NCBI RefSeq assembly: GCF_001714725.1
Contig: NZ_CP016447.1
Location: forward strand, 1,141,501-1,205,500
Reading direction: 5' to 3'
Origin: Acidovorax sp. RAC01
Lineage (GTDB): Bacteria > Pseudomonadota > Gammaproteobacteria > Burkholderiales > Burkholderiaceae_C
Length of the DNA stretch: 64,000 nt
A program made the translations under genes and the position numbers. The notes below the pieces were generated by a model. That model did not search any database, had not been told where the DNA came from, and worked only from the letters and a program-made list of their open reading frames with translations. Each line of letters opens with the position of its first letter. The stretch's first letter is position 1. Of the stretch, positions 50,536 through 60,743 are shown in pieces.

Positions 50536-52059
50536 TTAGCGCAGGCTCAGCGTCTGGCGCTTCCAGGCCGGGTCCTGCCAACGCTGGAACAGAGGGAGCG
50601 CTGCCACATCGCCCGTCACGCGCTCGGTGGTCAGGCCGTCGAGCCGCACCACCTCAAAGCTTTTGCGGTAGCGGCCCTGGCCCCGGGCTTCGCGCGCCAC
50701 CAGCATTTGCTGACCACCGGGCACCCAGCCCGCCCATTCGGCCACACCGGTCTCGGGCGTGGCGGCGGCGGGCGGCAGCACATCGGCCAGCCAGCCACCT
50801 TCCGTTTTGCGCAGCACCCACAGCTCGCGCCAGCCCTCCATGGGCTGCACGGCCAGGGCTACCGCCGTGCCTTCGCGGTTGGTGCTGGCCGATGCAGTCC
50901 ACACCACGCCGTAGGTGCAGCGGCGCAGCAGTGGGGCCTTGGCGCTGTGTTGTGCGTCCACCAGCAGCACGCAGGTTTCGCCGGGGGCGCCGGGTTCGGT
51001 CAGCAGTGTGGGGCGGGCTCCGGCGGCGGTCGCGACGGGTGCCGGAGCAGGCACCAGCGCCCAGCGTACGGCGCTCACGCGCATGGCAGCGTCGTTGTAG
51101 GCGCTCTGGTCTTCGTCGGGCAGGTCAGCCTTGCTCACGCCGGTGAATTCGGTCAGGGCGCGTGCGGCGGCAGCCGCCACCGCCGGGTCGGCCGCGTTTT
51201 TGCGCGCTTGCTGGAAGGCTGCGGCGCCCCACACGCTGGCGCGGCGCATCTGCACGCGGTTGCGCAGGTAGCCAGGCAGACCTGCCACGTCCACACGCTC
51301 CAGCACGTCGGCCTGCCAGGTGGTGACCTTGGCACGCTCGTGTGCGGGCAGGTCGGGGTTGATGCATTCGGGGCGGGTGAGCGCCAGGACGGCACGGGCG
51401 CGCTGCTCGGCATCGGCCACGGGCATGGCCAGCAGGCGGCGAAAGGCCTCGCCCTCGTAGCAGACCTGCATGCGACCTTCAACCTCGTAGGTGGCAAAGC
51501 GCACGCCGTAGCCATTGGCCACATCCAGGTGTGCCGACAACGTAGCACCCGATGCCTTGCCCGGCACGGCCACCGAGGCACGGCGCGCCAGCCGGTCGGC
51601 AAAGGTGCCCAGGGCATCCAAGGCCAGCGCGCCTTCCACACCCGCCAGGGCCTTGGCGTGCGCGGCTTGCAAGTAAGCGGCGGTCAGGCCAATGCCCAGC
51701 GCTTCGGCGCCCGGGGTGTCCTGCACAAAGCGCATCACAGCCAGCAGAGCGGGGCCTTCAGTCTCGGTCAGCGTAACGCGGCGTACATCGCTGGCGCGGA
51801 TGAAGCCACCGCGCTCGCGCTTGTGGTCCCACACCTGCAAATAGTCGAGGCGCTCGCCGCGCACTTCGAGCACTTCGCCCTGCCACAGGCTGGCCTGCTG
51901 CTGGGCACCGTCACGGGGCGCAGCGCGCAGGCTGGCCTGGTCTTGCACCACGATGGCGCTGCCCTGGGCGCCAGGCGATGGCTGGGGGGCAGCCTCGGCC
52001 GCCACGGTCACTGCGGCGCTGGCCACGGCTGCCAACAAAGTTGCGAAGGTCGCGTTCAT
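50536..52059 (-). CDS. Secreted protein with bacterial SH3 domain
   Basis: A 507-residue protein with an apparent Sec signal (residues 1-24) and, at about 35-95, an SH3b-like domain ([15 protein letters not shown] through [12 protein letters not shown]). The remainder is alpha-rich then beta-rich and not recognised. A GTG at 52065 overlaps the SPFH stop, but the ATG at 52059 has the better-spaced GGAG site and is chosen. The gene is co-transcribed after the SPFH gene. Confidence 0.7.
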   Translation of the reverse strand: MNATFATLLAAVASAAVTVAAEAAPQPSPGAQGSAIVVQDQASLRAAPRDGAQQQASLWQGEVLEVRGERLDYLQVWDHKRERGGFIRASDVRRVTLTETEGPALLAVMRFVQDTPGAEALGIGLTAAYLQAAHAKALAGVEGALALDALGTFADRLARRASVAVPGKASGATLSAHLDVANGYGVRFATYEVEGRMQVCYEGEAFRRLLAMPVADAEQRARAVLALTRPECINPDLPAHERAKVTTWQADVLERVDVAGLPGYLRNRVQMRRASVWGAAAFQQARKNAADPAVAAAAARALTEFTGVSKADLPDEDQSAYNDAAMRVSAVRWALVPAPAPVATAAGARPTLLTEPGAPGETCVLLVDAQHSAKAPLLRRCTYGVVWTASASTNREGTAVALAVQPMEGWRELWVLRKTEGGWLADVLPPAAATPETGVAEWAGWVPGGQQMLVAREARGQGRYRKSFEVVRLDGLTTERVTGDVAALPLFQRWQDPAWKRQTLSLR

Positions 52060-52061
52060 GT

Positions 52062-53414
52062 TCACTGCTCCACGGCTTGGGTGGTGGTGGCGTCGTCGGC
52101 CACGGCCGCAGCCTGTGCGGCCCCGGCCTGGGCGTTGCGGTTGCCGCCCAGCAGCGCGGCACCGATGAAGTCGCCATTGGTGGGCGGGGGCGCGATGATG
52201 ACTTGGATCTTGTCCGAGAGCTTGTCGGCCAGCGTCTTCTGAATGAGCAGCGGGTGTTTGGTCACCAGCGCGCCTTCGCGGGCCATCTGCTCGGCATTGA
52301 CCTTGCCCACGCGGTCCATGCGGTAGGCCTCGGCCTCGGCCAGCTTCTGGCGGGCGTCGGCTTCGCCGTTGGCTTCGATGCGGCGGGCCTGGGCGGCGCC
52401 CTCGGCAGCTTTGACGCGGGCCACACGTTCGGCTTCGGCCTCCAGCTGGCGCTGCTCGATCTGGCGCTGCTTGAAGGGCAGCACATGCTTCATCGCCTCT
52501 TCCTGGGCCTTGGCGGCGATGACCTGCTCACGCGCGGCGGCTTCGGCGGCCACTTCGCGACGCACCTTGTCGGCGCTGGCGTCCAGCTCGGTTTCCTTCA
52601 CGCGCTTGTCTTTCAGCTCCAGCGTGTAGCGCATTTTTTCGGACGCCAGCTCTTCGGCCAGCAGGCTGTCCATGCCACGGCGGTATTCGGCGGGCAGGTC
52701 CACCTTGCCAATCTGCAGGCTGCGCAGCGTCACGCCATCGGCCGCCAGGCGGGCGCGCAGTTCGGTTTCGATGATCTGTGCAATTTCGGCGCGCTTGGAC
52801 GAGAAGATCTCGCGCACCGTGTAGCGGGCAAACACCTTGTAGACCAGGCCTTGCACTGCGGGCTCGACGATGTCGGCGCCCACGTTGTCGGGCAGGTTGC
52901 CGGCATTGACGGCGGGCGAGTTGGGGTCCAGGGCATACCGCACGCTCAGGTCCAGCCCCAGCGACAGGCCTTCCACCGACTGCAGCGGCGCGCTGCCCGT
53001 GGCCTGGCGCATGGCTTCGGGGCGGTAGCTCTGGTCACGCAGCGAGAACACGCGCACCGTGTGCAGGCCGGGCACCACCCACACGCTGCCATCGCGCCAC
53101 AGGCTCACCGCACCGGTGAACTGGTTCAGGCGCACGCCCAGGTCGCCCTGCGCCAGGTGTTGCACCGGCGGGTTGCGGACCACCATCAGGCCCACGGCAG
53201 CCACCACGGTACCGGCCACCAGCCAGCGCACCGTGGATGCGGTGGGCAGCAGGTACGCCCAGTTCAGGCGCGGCGCCGCGTCGGCGATGTACGCATCGGC
53301 CTGCGTGTCGGCCTGTGGGGTGGCTTGCAGCACGGGTTCTGCATCCGCTTGCGGCAACGGGGTGGACGAGCGGCCCTTCAGGGTCTGCACGATGCGGTTC
53401 CAGGTGGCTTTCAT
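52062..53414 (-). CDS. SPFH/band-7 (prohibitin-like) membrane protein
   Basis: A 450-residue protein with an N-terminal cytoplasmic stretch rich in Gln and Ala, a membrane helix (about 64-79), an SPFH/prohibitin domain (about 90-260) with the [11 protein letters not shown] and [13 protein letters not shown] strands, and a long charged coiled coil (about 270-400). Prohibitin-like proteins oligomerise into membrane scaffolds that often guard proteases. It overlaps the SH3-domain gene downstream and is divergent from a two-component system. Confidence 0.85.
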   Translation of the reverse strand: MKATWNRIVQTLKGRSSTPLPQADAEPVLQATPQADTQADAYIADAAPRLNWAYLLPTASTVRWLVAGTVVAAVGLMVVRNPPVQHLAQGDLGVRLNQFTGAVSLWRDGSVWVVPGLHTVRVFSLRDQSYRPEAMRQATGSAPLQSVEGLSLGLDLSVRYALDPNSPAVNAGNLPDNVGADIVEPAVQGLVYKVFARYTVREIFSSKRAEIAQIIETELRARLAADGVTLRSLQIGKVDLPAEYRRGMDSLLAEELASEKMRYTLELKDKRVKETELDASADKVRREVAAEAAAREQVIAAKAQEEAMKHVLPFKQRQIEQRQLEAEAERVARVKAAEGAAQARRIEANGEADARQKLAEAEAYRMDRVGKVNAEQMAREGALVTKHPLLIQKTLADKLSDKIQVIIAPPPTNGDFIGAALLGGNRNAQAGAAQAAAVADDATTTQAVEQ

Positions 53415-53644
53415 GGTGTTTCTCTCTCGGGTGGGTTCGGTGTTGTTGTCGGTGTCTGAGCTGCCGCCGTGGCTGGCTCATTGAGGACCGATTGTTCGAA
53501 TCCACCCCGGAAGTAACAACGCAGCGCAGCCCCCAATGCGCTCACGCCGGCCACGCGAACCTTCCGCCCCCGGAAGAAAAACTCACACCGCCCGGAGCGG
53601 GCCGCCGGGATAATCCGCCCACCCCTCCACTGCCCCGCCAGCCC

Positions 53645-54343
53645 ATGACCCGCATTGCCGTGATCGAAGACGACCTGCCCACCAGCAACCAGTTGGCCGG
53701 GTGGATACGCAGTGCCAAGAGCGGCATCGTCATCGACCAGTGGTTCACCCGCGACGAGGCCGAGGCCGCGCTGGCCCGCGAGCACTACGACGCCGTGGTG
53801 CTCGACATCGAACTGGGGCGCGAGCGCCATGCAGGCGTGGCCCTCATCAACGCCATCAACAAGCGGCGCCAGGGCACGCCGGTGCTGGTGGTGTCGGCCA
53901 TGCCGGCGGCCATCTACCGCAGCATCATGAAGGCGCTGGACGCGTGGGACTACCTGCAGAAAACCACGTTCGAAGAGGCCGATTTCATCGAGACCTTTCT
54001 CGACATCCTGCGTACCACGCAGGCACAGGCCCCGGCCAGCGCAGCCCCTGCGCCGGTGGGCGATGCACTGGTGCTGGACCCGCTGTGGCAGCGCACCCCC
54101 ACCTGGCGCGGCGAGCGCATCAACCTGCCGCTCACGGCCCAGCGCATCCTGGCCACGCTGCACCAGCGCAGTGGCGAGGTGGTGTCGTACGACGACCTGT
54201 TCGAGGTGGTGAAAAGCGGGCGCAACCGCGACAACGTGCGCAAGCATGTGAGCACCATCCGCGAGGCGCTGCGCGAAGTGGACTCCGGATTTGAAGGCAT
54301 CGAGAACGTGCCCATGCGCGGCTTCCGCTGGACGGGAAGGTGA
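53645..54343 (+). CDS. Two-component response regulator, OmpR-like
   Basis: A 232-residue regulator: receiver with Asp54 in VVLDIELG and a C-terminal winged helix typical of DNA-binding OmpR regulators (ILATLHQRSGEVVSYDDLFEVV). ATG 53645 is chosen; the longer frame upstream lies in the divergent gap. It is followed 90 nt later by its kinase, and is divergent from the SPFH-SH3 pair, which it may regulate. Confidence 0.85.
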   Translation: MTRIAVIEDDLPTSNQLAGWIRSAKSGIVIDQWFTRDEAEAALAREHYDAVVLDIELGRERHAGVALINAINKRRQGTPVLVVSAMPAAIYRSIMKALDAWDYLQKTTFEEADFIETFLDILRTTQAQAPASAAPAPVGDALVLDPLWQRTPTWRGERINLPLTAQRILATLHQRSGEVVSYDDLFEVVKSGRNRDNVRKHVSTIREALREVDSGFEGIENVPMRGFRWTGR

Positions 54344-54434
54344 ACACCCCCCTGAGGCCCTTGCGCAGTGGCCCTGGCGGGGGCCGCGCCAGTTTGGGCT
54401 GCCCTGCACCGCACCTTCACGCGAGAAGAATGGA

Positions 54435-56618
54435 GTGAAACGCCTGCTGCACCCCGCACTTGAAATATCGCGCCTGGAAGTGCCCCGGCTGGGCCTGCCC
54501 GCGTTCCGCCTGCGCATTCTGGTGCGCGGGGTGTTTGTGCTGCTGGCCCTGGCCACTGTGGCGCTGGCGGTGGTGGTGCTCAAGGACGAGAAAGACCGCG
54601 CCTGGCAGGCCTACCAGCACGGCTTTGCACGCAGCCAGGCCGAAGTGATGGCACGGCTGCGGCACCCCTCCGGCCAGCTCGCGCTGCTCAACGCCGGGCA
54701 CCTGGATCAGGCCGTGACGCCGCTGGCACCGCTGTTGCTGCCCTTTGCTGCGATTGATTTCGACGACCCGCAAAAGTCCCAGCAGGCCGTGGAGATGGCG
54801 GGCTGCTCGGTGCGTTACCCGGATGGCGCTTCGGTGTGCGCTGCGATTGGCCACAACCCCTATGCGGGCGGCTTCATCTACCTGGTGGGGAGCTTCTACG
54901 CGGGCGAGCTGACGCCCCGCGAACGCGGCGCCCTGGTGCCCGCAGACGCGCACCGCGCGCGCATTGCGCTGGACATGCGCGGCACCAGCTACCGTTGGAT
55001 TGCGCCCTACGAAGCACTGCCTGCGGCGGGCAGCACAGGCGTGCGGGGCAGGCTCACGGGCTTTGTCGACAACGGCACGCCAGAGCTGGCCCCCAGTGCA
55101 CGGCCCGTGCGCGATTTCCGCGGATGGCTCTGGCAAAGCGGCCCCTGCCGCGAAGTACCGCCCGCAGTAGCTGGCAACACTGCGGCGAACGATGACGCAC
55201 TGGCGGCGGCCTGCCAGCGCCGCACGCACTACTCCATCCGCCTGCCCGTGGAGCTTTTCCGCGAGGCCTTGTTCCGCAAGGACGAGCGCATCGTCTGGCC
55301 CCCCACCGACCTCGCCAGCATGCGGCTGCGTGTGGAAATGCTTCCGCCGGGCAAAAACGCAAAGCCCCTGTTTGACAGCAATGCACCCGGCGCCCAGCTG
55401 GCGTCGTCGCTGGCAGACCTTTCGCGCAGCCTGCTGCCGGGGGAGCGCGTGCAGATCGACAAGGTGGGTGGCGAGCGTACCGGCACCGTCACCCTCAAGG
55501 GCCTGGAGGTACAGGCCGAGACCTCAGCCCCCTGGCTGCTGCGACTCATCCGCTGGCTGCCGCTGGAGGCTGCGGGCGTGGGCCCGGCTGCAACCCCTGC
55601 GCCTACACCGACCGGGCGGGAGCTGCTGGACACACCGACCGGCACCTACGCCGTGGCTTTCACCGGACACCTGCGCGGCGTGGAGCTGGGGCTGGCCGCA
55701 GTGGCCACGCGCCTGTCGTGGTACCTGGGCGCCATGCTCGGGGCCATCGGGCTGGCGTGGCTGGTGATCGAGGTGGGGCTGATCCGCCGCGTCACGGCCC
55801 TGACGCGGCGTGCTGCCGCTGTGTCGTACAACGTGCAGCCCGGGCACACCGGCCCGCGACTGGGTGACCTGGATGTGTCGGACCTGCGGGGTTCGGACGA
55901 GCTGGGCATTCTGGCGGGCGGCCTGGCAGACCTGTTGCAGCGCGTGAAGGACGACATGCACCGCGAGCAACTGCGCGCCGGGCAGGAACGCGACATGTGG
56001 CACGCGGTGGGCCACGAGATCATGTCGCCCCTGCAGTCGCTGATGGCGCTGAACGGCCCCCAAGACCCCGGCCACCGGTATGTGCAGCGCATGCAGCAGG
56101 CCATCCACGTGCTGTATGGCACGGCATCGCCCGCCGAGGCGCTGCAGGCGGCCGACATGCCCCAGGGGCGGCTGGATCTGGACAACTTTCTGCGCCATGT
56201 GGCCGGCAACGCGCATTTCGCCGGCATCGACCAGGTGGTGTACGACGGCACGCCTTCATCGGTCATCGTGCGTGCAGACGAGTTTGCACTGGAAGATGTG
56301 GTAACGCACATCCTGCGCAACGCCGACCGCTACCGCCCCGCAGGCACCCCCATCACGCTGGGGCTCACGGCCTCGGAGTCCACCGCTTGCGCCACCATCC
56401 ACAACCTGGGCTCCACCATTGAACCAGGGCTTCTGGACGAAATTTTTGAGCTGGGCGTGTCCGGCCCCGACGGCCCGCAGGACGATGGCAATGGCAGCCA
56501 CCGGGGGCAGGGACTTTTTGTCGCCCGCACCTACATGACCAAGATGGGCGGCACCGTCCACGCCCGCAACACGGGCGACGGCGTGGAATTCCGGCTGACC
56601 TTCCAGCGGCTCGGGTAG
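54435..56618 (+). CDS. Sensor histidine kinase with large periplasmic domain
   Basis: A 727-residue kinase: membrane helix about 28-50, a periplasmic sensor domain of about 370 residues with no known family assigned, second helix about 427-450, HAMP-like linker, DHp with His527 in AVGHEIMSPLQSL, and an ATPase domain with HILRNADRYRP and the glycine box HRGQGLFVAR. The H-box lacks the usual RTP. The start is GTG at 54435 with a GGA site; the longer frame overlaps the regulator gene. Partner of the upstream OmpR-like regulator. Confidence 0.85.
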   Translation: MKRLLHPALEISRLEVPRLGLPAFRLRILVRGVFVLLALATVALAVVVLKDEKDRAWQAYQHGFARSQAEVMARLRHPSGQLALLNAGHLDQAVTPLAPLLLPFAAIDFDDPQKSQQAVEMAGCSVRYPDGASVCAAIGHNPYAGGFIYLVGSFYAGELTPRERGALVPADAHRARIALDMRGTSYRWIAPYEALPAAGSTGVRGRLTGFVDNGTPELAPSARPVRDFRGWLWQSGPCREVPPAVAGNTAANDDALAAACQRRTHYSIRLPVELFREALFRKDERIVWPPTDLASMRLRVEMLPPGKNAKPLFDSNAPGAQLASSLADLSRSLLPGERVQIDKVGGERTGTVTLKGLEVQAETSAPWLLRLIRWLPLEAAGVGPAATPAPTPTGRELLDTPTGTYAVAFTGHLRGVELGLAAVATRLSWYLGAMLGAIGLAWLVIEVGLIRRVTALTRRAAAVSYNVQPGHTGPRLGDLDVSDLRGSDELGILAGGLADLLQRVKDDMHREQLRAGQERDMWHAVGHEIMSPLQSLMALNGPQDPGHRYVQRMQQAIHVLYGTASPAEALQAADMPQGRLDLDNFLRHVAGNAHFAGIDQVVYDGTPSSVIVRADEFALEDVVTHILRNADRYRPAGTPITLGLTASESTACATIHNLGSTIEPGLLDEIFELGVSGPDGPQDDGNGSHRGQGLFVARTYMTKMGGTVHARNTGDGVEFRLTFQRLG

Positions 56619-56915
56619 GGCACGGCAGGCGCTGACCTGCGGCAGGTGCCCCTGCGGCGGGCGCTTTGCCACCGACAAGGGGCCACGCCCTTTCCTCCAC
56701 CGCGTGCAGCGTGCCCCCTTGGAGCCTGTGCATCACCCTGGCAAGGATGCGATGGTGCGCATGGGCCCGGTTCCCGCGGCGAACCACATCGGAGCCCAGC
56801 GCGGACTGCAACCGTCTGCACTGTCTGACGCGTGGCCGTCGCCTGGCAGCCTACGCTGCAGCCAACCGATCGCGTTCACGACCGTTCGGGTGAGTCACCA
56901 CAGGAGTTTCGCCCC

Positions 56916-57299
56916 ATGAAAATTGCCATCCGCTTTGCCACCCACGCGCTCGCTGCGGCAGCGTTCCTTGCCCCGTTTGCGGCGGTCGCGCAGACCGCAG
57001 ACGCATCCACAGCCCAGCAACGCTTTGCGCAGGAGCGGCAAAAATGCATGACCCACAACACCCAGGACAGCCAGGCAACCTGCCTGCGCGAGGCCGGTGC
57101 ATCGCTCGATGCGTCGCGAAAGGGACAGCTCACCAGCGCGGCGGGCAGTGAGGCTGCCACGCAGCGCTGTGCGGTGTTCAAGGATGCTGCCGAGCAGGCC
57201 GAATGCGTGCGCCGCGTGCAGAGCGCACCGGCGAGCGGCTCGGTGCCTGGCGGTGGCGTGCTGCGTGAATCCACCACCACGGTGACGGTTCCGCAGTAA
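56916..57299 (+). CDS. Small secreted cysteine-containing protein
   Basis: A 127-residue protein with a Sec signal peptide (residues 1-25, ending FAAVAQ) and four cysteines in the mature part (KCMTH, ATCLREA, QRCAVF, AECVRR) that could form two disulfides. No known family is recognised. The ATG follows a CAGGAG ribosome site. It lies between the sensor kinase and rpe, converging on rpe. Confidence 0.65.
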   Translation: MKIAIRFATHALAAAAFLAPFAAVAQTADASTAQQRFAQERQKCMTHNTQDSQATCLREAGASLDASRKGQLTSAAGSEAATQRCAVFKDAAEQAECVRRVQSAPASGSVPGGGVLRESTTTVTVPQ

Positions 57300-57366
57300 T
57301 GCCCCATGAGTTCCCCCGCGCCGGCGTGACCGGCCGGGAAGACTTCGCGCGTCTTAGGTCTTCGTC

Positions 57367-58050
57367 TCAGCCGGCCAGCTGGGCCCGCATCGCGTCGATC
57401 ACGCCGCGGTAGTCGGGCTTGCCAAAGATGGCACTGCCGGCCACAAAGGTGTCGGCCCCTGCATCCGCCACACGGCGGATGTTGTCGGTCTTGATGCCAC
57501 CGTCTACCTCCAGGCGGATGTCCTTGCCGCTGGCGTCGATGCGCTTGCGCACCGCCTCGATCTTGCGAAGGGCCGAGTCGATGAAGCTCTGGCCGCCAAA
57601 GCCGGGGTTGACGCTCATGATGAGGATGAGGTCGATGTCGTCGATCACCCAGTCCAGTACATCGAGCGGCTCTGCCGGATTGAACACCAGGCCGGGCTTG
57701 ACGCCCTTGGCGCGAATGGCCTGGATGCTGCGGTGCACGTGGCCCGACGCGTCGGGATGGAAGCTGATGTAGTCTGCGCCGGCATCGGCAAACGCAGCCG
57801 CCAGAGCATCCACCGGCTGGATCATCAGGTGCACGTCAATCGGAACGGACTTACCGTCCGGCGTTTTGGCATGGGGCTTGAGCGCCTGGCACACCATGGG
57901 TCCGAACGTCAGATTGGGGACGTAATGGTTGTCCATCACGTCGAAATGGATCCAGTCGGCGCCGGCGGCAATGACGTTGCCCACCTCTTCGCCCAAACGG
58001 GCAAAGTCGGCGGAAAGAATGGAAGGGGCGATTTGGTAGGTTCGGCTCAT
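57367..58050 (-). CDS. rpe: Ribulose-phosphate 3-epimerase
   Basis: TIM-barrel enzyme of the pentose phosphate pathway, interconverting ribulose 5-phosphate and xylulose 5-phosphate, 227 residues. The motifs [30 protein letters not shown] and [13 protein letters not shown] are intact. Often adjacent to gph and trpE in related bacteria; here separated by about 7 kb. It is divergent from apaG. Confidence 0.95.
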   Translation of the reverse strand: MSRTYQIAPSILSADFARLGEEVGNVIAAGADWIHFDVMDNHYVPNLTFGPMVCQALKPHAKTPDGKSVPIDVHLMIQPVDALAAAFADAGADYISFHPDASGHVHRSIQAIRAKGVKPGLVFNPAEPLDVLDWVIDDIDLILIMSVNPGFGGQSFIDSALRKIEAVRKRIDASGKDIRLEVDGGIKTDNIRRVADAGADTFVAGSAIFGKPDYRGVIDAMRAQLAG

Positions 58051-58138
58051 CCCCGCATTGTCTCAAAGCGGGCAAGGTGGCGGATCGCGGCATGAGGGCA
58101 TGCGCACCCGCAGTGCCGCCACGGTTACCATTCGAGAC

Positions 58139-58546
58139 ATGCCCAAGAACCAGTTCGACGTGCAGGTTGTGCCTGAATACCTGCCCGACCAGTCGTCCCC
58201 CGACACCGGGGTTTTCAGCTTCGCGTACACCATCACCATCACCAATGCCGGCGATGGGCCCGCCCAGCTGATCTCGCGCCACTGGGTCATCAGCGACTCG
58301 CACGGACACACCGAAGAGGTCAAGGGCCTGGGTGTGGTGGGCCACCAGCCGCTGCTCAAGCCAGGTGAATCCTTTCAGTACACCAGCGGGTGCCGGCTGC
58401 GCACTGCCAGCGGCACCATGCATGGCACCTTCCACTGCGTGACCGAGGAAGGCGTGCCGTTTGCCGCCCCTGTGGCCCTGTTTGTGCTCGAAGCCCTGAG
58501 CCACGGGCCCTCGGGCAAACCCATCACCGGCCGGGTGCTGCATTGA
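58139..58546 (+). CDS. apaG: ApaG protein
   Basis: A 135-residue beta-sandwich protein of the ApaG/DUF525 family, with the conserved YTITITNAGDGPAQL and SGCRLRTASGTMHGTF segments. Its cellular role is unclear; in E. coli it is near apaH and linked to cobalt/magnesium tolerance. The start ATG 58139 has no strong ribosome site. Divergent from rpe across 88 bp. Confidence 0.9.
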   Translation: MPKNQFDVQVVPEYLPDQSSPDTGVFSFAYTITITNAGDGPAQLISRHWVISDSHGHTEEVKGLGVVGHQPLLKPGESFQYTSGCRLRTASGTMHGTFHCVTEEGVPFAAPVALFVLEALSHGPSGKPITGRVLH

Positions 58547-58554
58547 GCCGGCGC

Positions 58555-60567
58555 ATGGCCCCGCAAGACCAGCTGACCGATCTGCTGGCCCGGCTCGACC
58601 CCGGTGCGGGGCTGGCGCACCGCCATCTGTGGCTCATCCACCTGCTCGACTGGGTTCGCGGCCCGCGGGAGTCGGTGCCCGAGTCCATCGCACGCGTGCA
58701 GCTTTTTCTGGATCTGGTGCAGGCGCGCCCCGAGCTGCAGCAGCGCCTGCAAGCCTGGTGGGCCACGCTGGTGGACCATGTGGACATCACCACGCTGCTG
58801 GCCGACTTCGGGTTTGCGCCCCGCACCGCGCTGGTCAGCGAGATTGCCGAGCGGCTGCGCATGAAGCTGCTGCCCGGCAGCCCCGAGACCATCGACGCGT
58901 CCGAGCTGTTCATGCTGGCGCTGCCCACGGCGTTCGACGCGCAGTGGCTGGTGGCCCTGTCCGAGGCGCAGCTCCATCAGCTCGTCACGCTGCTGTCGCC
59001 CCCGGCCCTGCCCGATGAAACCACCAGCACCAGTGGCGCAACCCTGTGGCACCGCGCGCTGCTCGATGCCATCACCTACTGTGCCGGCCAGATCCTGTCG
59101 ACCGGCTTTGCCCCCGAACTGCGCCTGCGCATGAGCGAGGCCACGCGCGAGGGGCAGCCGTTTCATGCACTGATCCGCGACGTGGAAAGCCTGCGCGTGG
59201 AGGTGCTGCACGCGCTGCGCACGCCCGACCGGCTCAACGAGTCGGCCCAGCGCCTGTGCGAGCGGCTGGAAGCCTGCCGCGCTGCCGCCGCCACCGTCTA
59301 CACGCACTTTGAGGACAACGGCATCTCGGTAGGCCTGGTGTTCCGGTTGCGGCAGCTGCGCGAGCGCATCCTGCGCGTGCGCGAGCTGCTGGACTGCCTG
59401 CTGTCGCCCAGGCCCGCGGTGACGGCGGCGCTGCTGATGTCGCACCTGGTGATGGTGGGCCAGGAGCGCCGCAGCCTGCGCGCGCTGATGGCCTCCAATT
59501 CATCGTTGCTGGCCGCCAAGGTGGCAGAGCGCAGCGCCGAGACGGGCGAGCACTACATCACCCGCGATGGCGCCCAGTACCGCGAAATGCTGCGCAAGTC
59601 CGCCGGCGGTGGCGCGCTGATGGCGCTGACCACCCTGGCCAAGTTCGGGCTGTACACACTGGCCCTGTCGGCCTTCTGGGGCGGCTTCTGGGCGGGGGTG
59701 AACTATGCGGTGTCCTTCGTATTGATTCAGCTGCTGCACTTCACTGTGGCCACCAAGCAGCCTGCCATGACGGCGCCTGCCATGGCCGCCAAGCTCAAGG
59801 ACCTGAATTCCAGCGGCGCGGTGGAGTCGTTTGTGGACGAAGTCACCCACCTGGTGCGCTCGCAGGTGGCCGCCGTGCTGGGCAATGTGCTGGTGGTGTT
59901 CCCGGCGGTGCTGGGGCTGTCGCTGCTGATCGCCATGGCCACAGGCCAGCCGGCCATCAGCCACCACACGGCCGAGCATGTGCTGGAGTCGCTGCACCTG
60001 CTGGGCCCCTCGGTGCTCTTTGCCGCGTTCACCGGGGTGCTGCTGTTTTCGTCGAGCATCATCGCGGGCTGGACGGAAAACTGGTTCGTGCTGAACCGGC
60101 TCGATTCGGCCATCCACTACAACCCGCGCATCACCCGCCTGCTGGGTGCGCCCCGTGCAGCCCGCTGGGCGCGCTTCCTGCGCGAGAACATCTCGGGCTT
60201 TGCGGCCAATATCTCGCTGGGCTTCATGCTCGGGCTGGTGCCGCCGATTGCCGCCTTCTTCGGCCTGGGGCTGGATGTGCGCCATGTCACACTCTCCACG
60301 GGGCAGATGGGCGCTGCGGCTGCATCGCTGGGCCTGGAGGCCCTGCACTTGCCCGCCTTCTGGTGGGCTGTGGCCACGCTGCCGCTGCTGGGTGTGCTCA
60401 ATGTGTCGGTGAGCTTTTACCTGGCGTTCAGCGTGGCGCTGCGTGCCCACAGCGTGACGGGCGTGCAGCGGTCAGACCTGTACACGGCCATCCGCCGGCG
60501 CATGCGCAAGGCTCCCCTGTCTTTCTTTGTGCCGGCCCGCAATGGGCCGGCAGCGCCCGCGCATTGA
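58555..60567 (+). CDS. COG4389 membrane protein (often annotated site-specific recombinase)
   Basis: A 670-residue protein. The N-terminal 360 residues are alpha-helical and cytoplasmic; about six membrane helices follow between residues 350 and 640 (for example FGLYTLALSAFWGGFWAGVN). It matches the COG4389 family annotated as a site-specific recombinase after gonococcal Gcr, but no serine or tyrosine recombinase catalytic motif is visible. The ATG at 58555 is taken; a TTG 12 nt upstream overlaps the apaG stop. A terminator-like stem follows. Confidence 0.75.
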   Translation: MAPQDQLTDLLARLDPGAGLAHRHLWLIHLLDWVRGPRESVPESIARVQLFLDLVQARPELQQRLQAWWATLVDHVDITTLLADFGFAPRTALVSEIAERLRMKLLPGSPETIDASELFMLALPTAFDAQWLVALSEAQLHQLVTLLSPPALPDETTSTSGATLWHRALLDAITYCAGQILSTGFAPELRLRMSEATREGQPFHALIRDVESLRVEVLHALRTPDRLNESAQRLCERLEACRAAAATVYTHFEDNGISVGLVFRLRQLRERILRVRELLDCLLSPRPAVTAALLMSHLVMVGQERRSLRALMASNSSLLAAKVAERSAETGEHYITRDGAQYREMLRKSAGGGALMALTTLAKFGLYTLALSAFWGGFWAGVNYAVSFVLIQLLHFTVATKQPAMTAPAMAAKLKDLNSSGAVESFVDEVTHLVRSQVAAVLGNVLVVFPAVLGLSLLIAMATGQPAISHHTAEHVLESLHLLGPSVLFAAFTGVLLFSSSIIAGWTENWFVLNRLDSAIHYNPRITRLLGAPRAARWARFLRENISGFAANISLGFMLGLVPPIAAFFGLGLDVRHVTLSTGQMGAAAASLGLEALHLPAFWWAVATLPLLGVLNVSVSFYLAFSVALRAHSVTGVQRSDLYTAIRRRMRKAPLSFFVPARNGPAAPAH

Positions 60568-60580
60568 GCGGAAAACCACG

Positions 60581-60597
60581 CCCCTGTCCTACAGGGG
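60581..60597 (+). terminator. Stem-loop after the COG4389 gene
   Basis: Perfect 7-bp stem CCCCTGT/ACAGGGG with a 3-nt loop, 14 nt after the stop, followed by a T-rich GTGTTTG. Likely intrinsic terminator, though the T-run is weak. Confidence 0.55.
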
Positions 60598-60743
60598 TGC
60601 TGTGTTTGAACCTGTAAATTTGGGCGCAACCGGCAACGCCGCTTTCTTGCGAAGGCCAGGCGCTGCCTGCCAATCCCCCAACGGGCGCCGGGCCTGCTCA
60701 CCAGTGAACAGGTCCTGGCCCGTCTGATACGAGGTTCCATTCC

